Assembly: GCA_017542485.1 (NCBI GenBank)
Contig: JAFXXC010000066.1
Location: forward strand, 1-64,000
Direction of reading: 5' to 3'
Length of the DNA stretch: 64,000 bases
From: Acholeplasmatales bacterium
GTDB taxonomy: Bacteria; Bacillota_I; Bacilli_A; Acholeplasmatales; Anaeroplasmataceae
The position numbers were made by a program, and so were the translations under genes. Each line of letters opens with the position of its first letter. Within the stretch, counting starts at the first letter, position 1. Under the pieces are notes generated by a model. It ran no database searches. It was not told where the DNA came from and worked only from the letters and a program-made list of their open reading frames with translations. Shown here in pieces: positions 16,929-25,517 of this stretch.

Positions 16929-17552
16929 ATGATTGAATCAAGAAATACAGGTGCTTTTTTTACTAATAGCTACATTATTAGTAATGATAAAAATGAATGT
17001 ATAATAGTAGATCCGGGTTTTTCTTATAAGGACGTTGCAAATTATATTAAAAAAACATATATTCCTAAAGCAATATTGTTAACACATGGACATGCTGATC
17101 ATATTGATGGAATTCAATACTTTATGGATCTTCCAATCTACGTCCATAGATTAGATGAAGAAATAATGTTTGATTCTCATTTATCTGTTTATGATATGGT
17201 AGGAAGAATATCTCCTTTTTCAAGTGGCATGCTTGATATAAGATATGTCAATGATGGTGATGTATTGAAGTTGATAGGATACGATATTAAAGTATTACAT
17301 ACTCCTGGTCATACTAATGGGTCAGTATGTTATTCATATGAGGATAATGTGTTTACAGGAGATACTTTATTTCATATGTCTATGGGAAGATGTGACTTTG
17401 ATACAGGTGATTTGTCAAAGATGATGAAATCATTAATTAAAATAATGAAAACTTATCCTGATGATTACAAAATTTATCCAGGACATATGGATATTTCTAC
17501 AATAGGATATGAAAGAAAATTTAATCCGTATGTTACTGATATAGTTGAATAA
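16929..17552 (+). CDS. Metallo-beta-lactamase-fold hydrolase (glyoxalase II-like)
   Basis: A single-domain zinc hydrolase of 207 residues. The metal-binding motif THGHADHIDG (HxHxDH) lies near residue 55, the later HTPGHTNGSV histidine and FTGDTLF aspartate complete the site, and IYPGHMD gives the last histidine. Glyoxalase II-like proteins cleave thioesters such as lactoylglutathione, but small stand-alone members have varied substrates. AAGGAGGC precedes the start. No strong promoter is seen, so it may depend on readthrough from rpmG. Confidence 0.92.
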   Translation: MIESRNTGAFFTNSYIISNDKNECIIVDPGFSYKDVANYIKKTYIPKAILLTHGHADHIDGIQYFMDLPIYVHRLDEEIMFDSHLSVYDMVGRISPFSSGMLDIRYVNDGDVLKLIGYDIKVLHTPGHTNGSVCYSYEDNVFTGDTLFHMSMGRCDFDTGDLSKMMKSLIKIMKTYPDDYKIYPGHMDISTIGYERKFNPYVTDIVE

Positions 17553-17583
17553 TAAATACAAATACCCTTTAAAAATACAAGAA

Positions 17584-17656
17584 AATTCGAAATATTAAAA
17601 AAAATTCGAATTTTAGTTAAAAATATGTTTATTTATAAGCATATTTGTGATAGAAT
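17584..17656 (+). promoter_or_regulatory. asnA upstream region with inverted repeats
   Basis: Two copies of TTCGAA (17586-17591 and 17605-17610) are 19 bp apart. An inverted pair AAATATG (17621-17627) and CATATTT (17640-17646) overlaps the promoter region. A TGA-TAGAAT extended -10 ends at 17656, 22 bp before asnA. These look like binding sites for a regulator of asparagine synthesis, which I cannot identify. Confidence 0.5.
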
Positions 17657-17678
17657 CTACAATAAGGAGTTGATTGTT

Positions 17679-18686
17679 GTGAAAAGATTAATAATACCAG
17701 AACATTATGAATCAAAATTAAACTTATTAGATACTGAACTTGCGATTAAATTCGTGAAAGATACATTTGAAAGGGATTTGGCAGACGCATTAAACCTAAC
17801 AAGAGTTTCTGCACCTTTGTTTGTTTTTCCGAAAACAGGATTAAATGATAACTTAAATGGTTACGAAAGAAGAGTTAATTTTGATATTAAAAATATACCA
17901 GATGAGGTTGAGATTGTTCAATCATTAGCAAAATGGAAGAGAAATGCTTTGCAAAGATATGGCTTTGTAAGTCATACAGGCTTATACACTGATATGAATG
18001 CAATTAGACGTGATGAGGATTTAGACACAATGCATTCTGCATATGTTGATCAGTGGGATTGGGAAAAGATAATTGATAGAAAAGATAGAACAGTTGATTA
18101 TTTAAAGAATACTGTTAAAACTATTTATGGAGTTATTAGAGGCTTAGAAAATAAGGTATCAAAGAAATTTCCTAAATTATATCATGAATTGCCAGAAGAA
18201 ATTCACTTTATAACTAGTCAAGAATTATTAGATTTGTATCCTAATTTAGAAGCATCACAAAGAGAATATGAGATAGCTAAGAAATATAAAGCAGTATTTA
18301 TTATGCAAATTGGTGGCAAGCTATCTAATGGGTTGCCTCATGATGGTAGAGCTGCAGATTATGATGATTGGAGCTTAAATGGAGATATTATTCTTTATTA
18401 TGATGTTCTTGATATTGCTTTTGAAGTGTCTTCAATGGGTATCAGAGTAGATGAAAAGTCTATCGTAAGTCAAATTAAGGATCATAATGAGGAATTTAAA
18501 TTAGGTAATCCTTATGTACAAGATGTAATTAATAATAGATTACCACTTACTATTGGTGGTGGTATTGGTCAATCAAGACTATGTATGTATATGTTAAGAA
18601 AAGCTCATGTTGGTGAAGTACAAGCATCTGTATGGAGTGAAGAGGATTTAGAAAAATTAGCAAAAGCTAATATTGTATTATTATAA
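17679..18686 (+). CDS. asnA: Aspartate-ammonia ligase (asparagine synthetase A)
   Basis: It makes asparagine from aspartate, ammonia and ATP; it is a class II tRNA-synthetase-like enzyme. Conserved segments match E. coli AsnA closely: VQSLAKWKRNALQ, YVDQWDWEKI, HFITSQELLDLYP, GGKLSNGLPHDGRAADYDDW and TIGGGIGQSRLCM. The 335 residues from the GTG at 17679 fit the family's 330. AAGGAG at 17664-17669 supports this GTG, and the in-frame codons upstream would lengthen the protein beyond its relatives. Confidence 0.96.
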   Translation: MKRLIIPEHYESKLNLLDTELAIKFVKDTFERDLADALNLTRVSAPLFVFPKTGLNDNLNGYERRVNFDIKNIPDEVEIVQSLAKWKRNALQRYGFVSHTGLYTDMNAIRRDEDLDTMHSAYVDQWDWEKIIDRKDRTVDYLKNTVKTIYGVIRGLENKVSKKFPKLYHELPEEIHFITSQELLDLYPNLEASQREYEIAKKYKAVFIMQIGGKLSNGLPHDGRAADYDDWSLNGDIILYYDVLDIAFEVSSMGIRVDEKSIVSQIKDHNEEFKLGNPYVQDVINNRLPLTIGGGIGQSRLCMYMLRKAHVGEVQASVWSEEDLEKLAKANIVLL

Positions 18687-18694
18687 TTTATAAT

Positions 18695-18721
18695 AAGTCT
18701 ACCTTCGGGTGGACTTTTCTT
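18695..18721 (+). terminator. Terminator of asnA with a UUCG loop
   Basis: AAGTCTACC and GGTGGACTT form a nine-base-pair stem closed by the very stable TTCG tetraloop, followed by TTTCTTTT. Confidence 0.9.
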
Positions 18722-18756
18722 TTGCTCTAAAATAGATTAAACGCTTTCAATATGTG

Positions 18757-18785
18757 TTGACAACTATCAATTTATGAGATAGAAT
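18757..18785 (+). promoter_or_regulatory. Promoter of the tetR-galactoside operon
   Basis: The -35 TTGACA (18757-18762) is consensus and the -10 TAGAAT (18780-18785) follows after 17 bp. CTATC (18764-18768) and GATAG (18778-18782) form a weak inverted repeat in and next to the spacer. Confidence 0.8.
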
Positions 18786-18807
18786 ATAGATAGGTAACAT
18801 TCAATAA

Positions 18808-18824
18808 TGATAGATATTCTATCA
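18808..18824 (+). promoter_or_regulatory. Probable TetR-family operator
   Basis: A perfect 17 bp palindrome, TGATAGA-TAT-TCTATCA, lies just downstream of the predicted transcription start and 30 bp before the regulator gene. Placement and symmetry suit autorepression by the TetR protein that follows. Confidence 0.7.
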
Positions 18825-18854
18825 ATTAATTAAATATAGAAGGAGATTTTGATT

Positions 18855-19451
18855 ATGAGTAAAATGCGAGATGCACAAAAGAATTTTATCATTGAGGAAG
18901 CTTTAAAATTGTTCTTGTCAAAGTCGATTGAGGATGTAACTATGAGTGAAATTGCTAAAACAGTTGAAATTGGTGATGCCACACTATATAGATATTTCAC
19001 TAAAAAGCAAAACATCATTGTTCTATCAGCAATTAGTCTTTCAAAAAAAGTTTTTGATGCGTATTTTAATTTTGATGGATTAGAACCGGTTGAAGTTATT
19101 AGAAAATTTTACACTAATTATTTAACTATTTTTAAGGAACATAGAGAATTCTTTAGATTTGTAAATGAATTTGATGCATTTATAATTAATGAAGATTATG
19201 ATAGTTCAAATTACGAAACAGGAGTAGATTTATATAAGGAAAGATTCTTATATGCATATAGTAAAGCAGTAAAAGAAGGTAAAGTTAGAGAATTATCTAA
19301 TGTGGGTTCTTATTACAATGCTACAACACATGTATTATTAGATTTAGGCAAAAGACTATCTAGAAATAGAAAGATAGTAAGCGCTGATGATAACAATTAT
19401 GATGAACTTAAAATAATGGTCGATATTATTTTAAATAGTTTAATAAAGTAA
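18855..19451 (+). CDS. TetR-family transcriptional regulator
   Basis: The N-terminal helix-turn-helix is clear at about residues 25-50 (MSEIAKTVEIGDATLYRYFTKK split around the turn). The C-terminal ligand-binding half has no recognisable subtype. The product has 198 residues. I chose ATG 18855, nine bases after AGGAG. It heads an operon with a sugar transporter, alpha-galactosidase and galactokinase, so the likely inducer is a galactoside or a product of it (inference). The palindrome at 18808-18824 is its probable operator. Confidence 0.92.
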   Translation: MSKMRDAQKNFIIEEALKLFLSKSIEDVTMSEIAKTVEIGDATLYRYFTKKQNIIVLSAISLSKKVFDAYFNFDGLEPVEVIRKFYTNYLTIFKEHREFFRFVNEFDAFIINEDYDSSNYETGVDLYKERFLYAYSKAVKEGKVRELSNVGSYYNATTHVLLDLGKRLSRNRKIVSADDNNYDELKIMVDIILNSLIK

Positions 19452-19480
19452 GTTTCAAACATTAAAAAGGAGGACAAAAA

Positions 19481-21088
19481 ATGAAACGACTTACAAAAAA
19501 ACAAATGTGGATTTTTGCAGTAGGACAATTAGGATGGTCTCTTTTAGGAGGAATCATAAGCGCATGGTTAGTAGCATTTTATTTACCTACTAAGGATGCA
19601 GAAAATCCAGCATATTTTTCAGGTACAGAACTTGATTTTTACACATTGATAACACCAGGTTTAATTATTGGTGGATTTTTAACTATTATTGGATTAATTA
19701 CAGCATTATGTAGAGTTTGGGATGCTGTATCAGATCCATTAATTGCAAATTTGAGTGATAATTCGAAAAATCCAAAGGGTAGACGATTCCCATTCATGAG
19801 AATTGCTGCTATTCCATTTGCTGTTATTACAATTTTAGTTTTCATGGCACCTACAATGTTTACTGGTAGTACAGAAGTTTCAGGATGGAATATTGCTTGG
19901 GTTGCAGTAATGCTTGTATTATTCTATACATTTATGACTATATATTGTACACCTTATAATGCATTAATTAGTGAATTTGGTAAAACACAAGAAGATAGAA
20001 TGAATATTTCAACATATATTTCATTGACATATTTTGCTGGAACACTTTTGGCATATACACCATTTGTATTTGCTGGATTATTTAGAGGCATGGTTGGATA
20101 CTATTGGAGTTATGTAGTATGCTTTATTCCTCTTGCTATAATAGCATGTGTTTGTATGTTACTTCCTACATTCTTAATCAAAGAAACTGATTATGTAGAA
20201 CCTAAGCCTGCTGGAACTAATGCATTTAAGTCACTAGGAAAGACTTTTAAGAATAAAGATTTTAGAGTTTTCGCTGGTTCTGATATTATGTATTGGGTTG
20301 GTTTAACATTATTCCAAACTGGTTTACCATTCTTTGTAAAGGTATCAATGCATTTAGATGAATCATTAGTTATGGTATTTATGGGTGCGATGACTGTTTT
20401 ATCTGCATGTTTCTATCCTGTTGTATCTAGTTTAGTTAAGAAATTTGGTAAGAAGAAACTTACAATTGCTGGTTTCTTGGGTTTAGCAGTTGCTTACGCA
20501 ATTACTGCTATATGTTCAATAGTATTAAAGAATGAAGAAACAGCTAATGTACTAAGCTGGGTATTTGGTATTGCAATTGTATTAATTTCTGCATTCCCAA
20601 TGGCATTACTTGGTATCATTCCTCAATCTATTGTTGCAGATGTTGCAGAAGCAGATTCTGTTGTGACTGGCGAGAAGAGAGAAGGTATGTTCTTTGCGGC
20701 ACGTACATTTGCTATGAAGTTTGGTCAATCTTTAGCTATGTTAGTATTTACATCACTTGCTATTTTAGGCGGAGATGTAACATATGAACAATTAAAGAAC
20801 GATAATGATATTACTGCAAATTCAATTGGTTTAATGATTGTTGCTATTGTAGCCGTTGTATTCTGCGTACTAGGTGCAGTAATTCTATTCTTCTATAATG
20901 AAAAGAAGGTTATGAAGACTATTGCTAAGAGTGAAGATACAGCTTTCTTAGCAGCTATAGAAGGCGAAAGTGAAGCTTTAGCTGACACACAAAATATTAC
21001 AAAAGAAGAAGCACAGGAAAACTTGGAAGAGAATATGGTTGTAGAGGGAGAAGAAACTGATAATACTTCTAGTGAAGTAAAAGAATAG
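19481..21088 (+). CDS. GPH-family sugar:cation symporter (MelB/XynP type)
   Basis: A 12-helix major-facilitator transporter of 535 residues. The family signature near residue 85 is visible as RVWDAVSDPLIANLSDNS, followed by GRRFPFMR. GPH proteins import alpha- or beta-glycosides with Na+ or H+. A hydrophilic acidic tail of about 60 residues (rich in Glu, Ala and Thr) follows the last helix and could be a regulatory extension. AAGGAGG precedes the ATG. Its partner GH36 enzyme suggests melibiose- or raffinose-type substrates (inference). Confidence 0.92.
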   Translation: MKRLTKKQMWIFAVGQLGWSLLGGIISAWLVAFYLPTKDAENPAYFSGTELDFYTLITPGLIIGGFLTIIGLITALCRVWDAVSDPLIANLSDNSKNPKGRRFPFMRIAAIPFAVITILVFMAPTMFTGSTEVSGWNIAWVAVMLVLFYTFMTIYCTPYNALISEFGKTQEDRMNISTYISLTYFAGTLLAYTPFVFAGLFRGMVGYYWSYVVCFIPLAIIACVCMLLPTFLIKETDYVEPKPAGTNAFKSLGKTFKNKDFRVFAGSDIMYWVGLTLFQTGLPFFVKVSMHLDESLVMVFMGAMTVLSACFYPVVSSLVKKFGKKKLTIAGFLGLAVAYAITAICSIVLKNEETANVLSWVFGIAIVLISAFPMALLGIIPQSIVADVAEADSVVTGEKREGMFFAARTFAMKFGQSLAMLVFTSLAILGGDVTYEQLKNDNDITANSIGLMIVAIVAVVFCVLGAVILFFYNEKKVMKTIAKSEDTAFLAAIEGESEALADTQNITKEEAQENLEENMVVEGEETDNTSSEVKE

Positions 21089-21104
21089 ATTTGAGGTGAT
21101 TTAA

Positions 21105-22790
21105 TTGTTAAGCCTAACATATTACGCACAAAGTGATAGTAAAAACACTAAAAAAAAGGATAGAATAACTACTAATAAGACAGATAATAATGTAGTTGTT
21201 GAAGTTAAAAATGTTAATAATAGACAAACAATTATTTTAAAGGCCTTAACTGATATTGTGATTCACCAAGCAGAATTAAAATTAGACATTGATTTTTCTA
21301 ATAATTCAAAGTTCTTTTTAAATGGTTATCAGTCTTGGACTGATACAAAGGAAGCTTATATAGATGAATATGAGAAAATTGCTAGAAGGGCGAAAGTTTA
21401 TTTTAAAAAAAATCGTGAAAATGAAACATATAAAAAGACGGCCGACATATTGGTAAATATTTTTGCTTTCGAAAGATATGGCGATGTATTATTTTATGAT
21501 TATGATAAAAATAAATTACATGGATATGATGTATTTTATATAAAGGGAGAAAAAGAGTTCTTTAGTTTCAATTACAATTATAAAAACTCATATTTAGTTT
21601 ATGAAATTCATAGAAAAGAAAAAGAGATTAGACTTGTTTCAGATTGTAGAAAGAAGCTTATCAAAGCTGGTGAAGAATTCATAGTTTTTGATTATGGATA
21701 TTATGATAATTATAATAAAGGTCTTGAATCATTCTATGAACTATTTAAAGAAAAAGAAGATAAGAAAATTTTTGGTTATACATCTTGGTATAATTATTAT
21801 CAAGATATAAATGAAGATATTATATTAAGGGATTTAGATGCTTTAGATTCGAGATTTAATTTATTTCAAATTGATGACGGATTTGAAACATTTGTTGGAG
21901 ATTGGCTTGATGTTGATAAGAAGAAATTCCCTAATGGATTAAAAGGAATTGTTGATAAAATTCATAATAAAGGGTATAAAGCTGGTATATGGCTAGCTCC
22001 ATTTGTCGCTGAAGAAAAATCTAAATTATACACTGAACATAAAGAATTATTTAAAAAAGATAAGTTGGGTAATTGTATAAAATGTGGTGGTAATTGGAGC
22101 GGCTTTTATGTTCTTGATATCGATAATGAGGATGCTAAAGAATATATTAAAAAATGCTTAAATTATTATGTTGATTTAGGATTCGATTTTTTCAAACTTG
22201 ATTTCTTATATTCAGTATCTTTGCCAAGATATTATGATGAAACAAGGGCTATTGTTACAGATAAATCATATAAGTTCATAAGAGATATTTTAAAGGATAA
22301 AATAATATTAGGATGTGGTGCTTTACCATTTGCATCCGCTGATTATTTTGATTATTTAAGAATAGGACCAGATGTTTCATTAGAATTTGATGATGTTTGG
22401 TTTATGAGAAAAACTCATAGAGAAAGAATATCAACAAAAACAACACTTCAAAATACTATATATAGAAGTATATTTAATAGGCATTTATTTTATAATGATC
22501 CAGATGTATTTTTATTAAGAAGTGAAAATATTAAATTGAGTGTTGAACAAAAAAGAGCATTATTAACTATTAATTCATTATTTGGTAATGTTTTAATGAC
22601 ATCTGACAATATTGCAACATACAATGATGAGCAAAAGAAGATGTTAGATGATGCATTTAATATGTTTTATAATGCCAAAAATATATGTTTTGAAAGAATA
22701 AAGAACATGATTAAATTAAGCTATGAGCTTGATGGTAAGAGTATCAAATTAATTTATGATACTAAAAAGGGAGTGTTGTATAATGGATAA
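21105..22790 (+). CDS. GH36-like alpha-galactosidase
   Basis: It releases galactose from alpha-galactosides in the cytoplasm. The GH36/clan D barrel spans about residues 225-480, with FQIDDGFE, GIWLAPFVAEEKS, the nucleophile region FFKLDFLY and the acid/base region RIGPDVS. The 561 residues are shorter than the roughly 700-residue bacterial GH36 enzymes, and the N-terminal beta domain is reduced. The start codon is TTG, well placed after GAGGTGAT. It overlaps the next gene by eight bases. Confidence 0.9.
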   Translation: MLSLTYYAQSDSKNTKKKDRITTNKTDNNVVVEVKNVNNRQTIILKALTDIVIHQAELKLDIDFSNNSKFFLNGYQSWTDTKEAYIDEYEKIARRAKVYFKKNRENETYKKTADILVNIFAFERYGDVLFYDYDKNKLHGYDVFYIKGEKEFFSFNYNYKNSYLVYEIHRKEKEIRLVSDCRKKLIKAGEEFIVFDYGYYDNYNKGLESFYELFKEKEDKKIFGYTSWYNYYQDINEDIILRDLDALDSRFNLFQIDDGFETFVGDWLDVDKKKFPNGLKGIVDKIHNKGYKAGIWLAPFVAEEKSKLYTEHKELFKKDKLGNCIKCGGNWSGFYVLDIDNEDAKEYIKKCLNYYVDLGFDFFKLDFLYSVSLPRYYDETRAIVTDKSYKFIRDILKDKIILGCGALPFASADYFDYLRIGPDVSLEFDDVWFMRKTHRERISTKTTLQNTIYRSIFNRHLFYNDPDVFLLRSENIKLSVEQKRALLTINSLFGNVLMTSDNIATYNDEQKKMLDDAFNMFYNAKNICFERIKNMIKLSYELDGKSIKLIYDTKKGVLYNG

Positions 22791-24237
22791 AAGTAGTGTT
22801 ATTTTTGGAAATGTTATTGATAAAAAGACTATTAAGAAGGCTAATAAATCAAAAAATAAGTATATTAAGAAATTTGGCGATGATTCTAACAAAGATTATA
22901 AATTAGGATTCAAACCAATTGATACATTGGATTTTATTGGTACACAAAATATTGTATTTACTGACAAGGAAGAGAAATTCCCTGACAATTCATTAATTGT
23001 TGGAAATATTAGAATGGGATTTGGCCATTATAGAATTTCTATAGCAATAGCATCATGTGCTAAAGCTTTAGGATATAATCCATTATGGCTTGATTTGGCA
23101 TCATTTGATTCGACTGGATCTAAGATGATTCGTCATCAAAATGATTTATATTCAACTGCTTCAAGGATATCTCAAAAGAGTAAGTTATTTAATAAATTAG
23201 TGTGGGAACCACTTAATAGTGAGGGTTTTAGAAAAATCACTTATAATGCAGTTGATCAAAAAAATAGTGAATTACTTGCGCCTATTTTTAGGAATATTCC
23301 AAAGGATATTCCATATGTAGCTACACATACTTGGCCAAGCCAAGGTGCTATTCATGGTGGAATGACACATGTAGTTAATGCGATACCTGATAACTGGCCT
23401 ATGGCACTTCATTTATCAGAGGGTGCTATTCACACTGTGCAAACACCTTTCGCTTATTTGGGATATAAGATGTTAAATGGTTTTGACAAGAAACCACTTA
23501 AGGGAATGCCTGATGAAGCATTAAAAATGGTTGGCCATTATGTCGATCATGAATTATTGGTTAATTTGAAGAATGATAACGAAAAACGTATTGAAAGAAT
23601 TAGGAATGGCGAAGCAATTAGAATATTATTAACTGTTGGTGGTGCTGGTGCTGGTGGAGATATGTTTTTAGCAATGCTAAATCATTTAATGCCATATGTT
23701 AAAGAAAATAAAGTGGCTTTATTCATCAATTTTGGAGATCATCAAAATGTATATGATATGTTTGCCAAGAAAGTAGATGGCTTTGATAGCATAGCTACTA
23801 AATATTTTGAAGAATATGATAAATTAAAAGATTTTGTTGGCAAGATGAACGAAACAAAGGTTACAGGAATCCATGTTATATATAATAAGGATATTTTTAA
23901 AGCAGTTTATTCAACTAATTTATTAATGCCAAAATGTGATTTATTAGTAACTAAACCATCTGAATTAGTATTTTATCCAATACCAAAATTATTTATGCGT
24001 CATATTGGTGGCCATGAAGTATATGGTGCTGTTCATGGACAAGAAATTGGAGATGCAACATTTGAATGTCCAACAAAAAAGAGCTTATGTGAGATGTTGG
24101 ATAGATTAATTAGTGATAAAGATATTTTAGTTCAAATGGTTAATATGGTTGACAAATTAAATAATGATGGTTATTATAATGGTGGATATGAAGCGGTTAA
24201 ATTAGCTATAAAAGGAATTGATAAGAATGGAAATTAA
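22783..24237 (+). CDS. Unknown GT-B-like protein of the galactoside operon
   Basis: I do not recognise a named family. The 484-residue soluble protein has NIRMGFGHYRISIAIASCAK near residue 70, like the glycine/histidine loop of MurG and MGDG-synthase GT-B folds. A glycine-rich TVGGAGAGGDMFL strand sits near residue 290 and a late TKPSELVFYP segment where GT-B enzymes bind a nucleotide sugar. It lies between alpha-galactosidase and galactokinase and overlaps both (8 and 11 bases), so it is surely part of galactose use. Whether it is a transferase, a phosphorylase or an epimerase-like enzyme is open. Confidence 0.85.
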   Translation: MDKSSVIFGNVIDKKTIKKANKSKNKYIKKFGDDSNKDYKLGFKPIDTLDFIGTQNIVFTDKEEKFPDNSLIVGNIRMGFGHYRISIAIASCAKALGYNPLWLDLASFDSTGSKMIRHQNDLYSTASRISQKSKLFNKLVWEPLNSEGFRKITYNAVDQKNSELLAPIFRNIPKDIPYVATHTWPSQGAIHGGMTHVVNAIPDNWPMALHLSEGAIHTVQTPFAYLGYKMLNGFDKKPLKGMPDEALKMVGHYVDHELLVNLKNDNEKRIERIRNGEAIRILLTVGGAGAGGDMFLAMLNHLMPYVKENKVALFINFGDHQNVYDMFAKKVDGFDSIATKYFEEYDKLKDFVGKMNETKVTGIHVIYNKDIFKAVYSTNLLMPKCDLLVTKPSELVFYPIPKLFMRHIGGHEVYGAVHGQEIGDATFECPTKKSLCEMLDRLISDKDILVQMVNMVDKLNNDGYYNGGYEAVKLAIKGIDKNGN

Positions 24238-25375
24238 GGACTTTATTAATGCTTTTGGAGTTGAGCCTAATTATATTTTTAGTGCTCCAGCAAGAGTGAA
24301 TTTGATAGGCGAACATATCGACTACAATGGTGGTCATGTTTTGCCTTGTGCGATAAGCCTTTATACAGAAGCTTTAGTTGGCAAGAGAAATGATGAAAAT
24401 ATAAGATTATATTCTGAGAACACTAAAACTGAAGTTATAGCAAACATCAATGAAATTGAATATAAGCCAGAACAAGGCTGGGCAAATTATCCTTTAGGTA
24501 TATTTTATATATTAAGAAGTAAGGGCTACCATTTGCCATTTGGATTAGATATTTATTATAGTTCTAATATACCTTTGGCATCTGGTTTATCTTCAAGTGC
24601 ATCTATTTTGGATTTAACTGCTTATATATGTAATGAAATATATACACTTGAGTTAGATAGAAAAGACATCGCCAAGATAGCTTTAGAATCAGAAAGAAAA
24701 TTTAATGGATTAAATTGCGGTGTTATGGATCAAGCTATTATAGCAATGGCCAAGAAAAATACATGTCTTTATTTGGATACATTTAGATTCCATCATAGAT
24801 ATATTCCACTTAACTTGTTAGATTATTCTATTGTTGTTATTAAAACAAATAAACCAAGAGTATTGACTGAGTCAAAATATAATGAGAGAGTTGAAGAGTG
24901 TCAAAAGGCACTTAAGTTATTAAAGAAGTATTATATAATTAATAATCTATGTGACTTAAAGCCAAAGGATTTACCTAGAATAAAATCTTTATTAAATGAT
25001 GATTTACTTTATAGAAGAGTAAAACATTGTGTTACTGAAGAAGATCGAGTTAATAAGTTTGTGTTAGCATTAGAGGATAATGATATTACAGAACTTGGTA
25101 GACTTTTAAATGAATCTCACGAATCTTTAAAAAAGGATTATGAGGTTACTGGAGAATACCTTGATACAATCTGTGAAGCAGCTAGAAAAGTTGCAGTCGG
25201 TGCTAGAATGACTGGTGCCGGATTCTCAGGATGCGCTATTGCTTTAGTTAAAACTAAGAAGATACCTGAATTATCTAGAGTTGTAGCTAAAGAATATAAA
25301 GAAAAGTTAGGTTTAGATTCTGAAACAATAGCCATAAACATTGTTGATGGACCCAAGGGAGAAATATTGGGATAG
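24227..25375 (+). CDS. galK: Galactokinase
   Basis: A GHMP kinase that phosphorylates galactose at C1, the step after GH36 releases galactose. The signature APARVNLIGEHIDYNGGHV is near residue 25, the ATP loop PLASGLSSSASI near 120, and GARMTGAGFSGC near 328. The 382 residues fit the family. I chose ATG 24227; TTG 24218 is the longer alternative. GalT and GalE are not in this operon, so the galactose 1-phosphate route must be completed elsewhere or by the unknown upstream protein (inference). Confidence 0.95.
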   Translation: MEIKDFINAFGVEPNYIFSAPARVNLIGEHIDYNGGHVLPCAISLYTEALVGKRNDENIRLYSENTKTEVIANINEIEYKPEQGWANYPLGIFYILRSKGYHLPFGLDIYYSSNIPLASGLSSSASILDLTAYICNEIYTLELDRKDIAKIALESERKFNGLNCGVMDQAIIAMAKKNTCLYLDTFRFHHRYIPLNLLDYSIVVIKTNKPRVLTESKYNERVEECQKALKLLKKYYIINNLCDLKPKDLPRIKSLLNDDLLYRRVKHCVTEEDRVNKFVLALEDNDITELGRLLNESHESLKKDYEVTGEYLDTICEAARKVAVGARMTGAGFSGCAIALVKTKKIPELSRVVAKEYKEKLGLDSETIAINIVDGPKGEILG

Positions 25376-25390
25376 TTTTTATATATTATT

Positions 25391-25420
25391 GAGTACTAGC
25401 ACAACTAGTACTCTTTTTTT
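25391..25420 (+). terminator. Terminator of the galactoside operon
   Basis: GAGTACTAG pairs with CTAGTACTC around CACAA, followed by a run of T. Confidence 0.92.
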
Positions 25421-25431
25421 GTTTTGTTATT

Positions 25432-25458
25432 TTAGCACTTTTTGCTTGACAGTGCTAA
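25432..25458 (+). promoter_or_regulatory. CIRCE element 1 (HrcA operator)
   Basis: TTAGCACTT, nine bases, then CAGTGCTAA matches the CIRCE form TTAGCACTC-N9-GAGTGCTAA. It overlaps the -35 of the hrcA promoter. Confidence 0.92.
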
Positions 25459-25474
25459 AAGTGTGTTCTATAAT
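25446..25474 (+). promoter_or_regulatory. Consensus promoter of hrcA-grpE-dnaK
   Basis: The -35 TTGACA (25446-25451) and -10 TATAAT (25469-25474) with a 17 bp spacer are a perfect match to the housekeeping consensus. They are framed by the two CIRCE elements. Confidence 0.92.
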
Positions 25475-25477
25475 ATA

Positions 25478-25504
25478 ATTGCACTTGGATGATAGAAGTG
25501 CTAA
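25478..25504 (+). promoter_or_regulatory. CIRCE element 2 (HrcA operator)
   Basis: ATTGCACTT, nine bases, then AAGTGCTAA is a second CIRCE with a slightly weaker left arm. It begins at about the predicted transcription start and ends 13 bp before the hrcA start codon. Confidence 0.85.
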
Positions 25505-25517
25505 AGAGGTGATTGCT

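Noticed and set aside
17553-17678. T-box riboswitch upstream of asnA
   Set aside because: There is no T-box sequence, specifier loop or antiterminator, and the 126 bp gap is too short. The only strong hairpin is the terminator after the gene.
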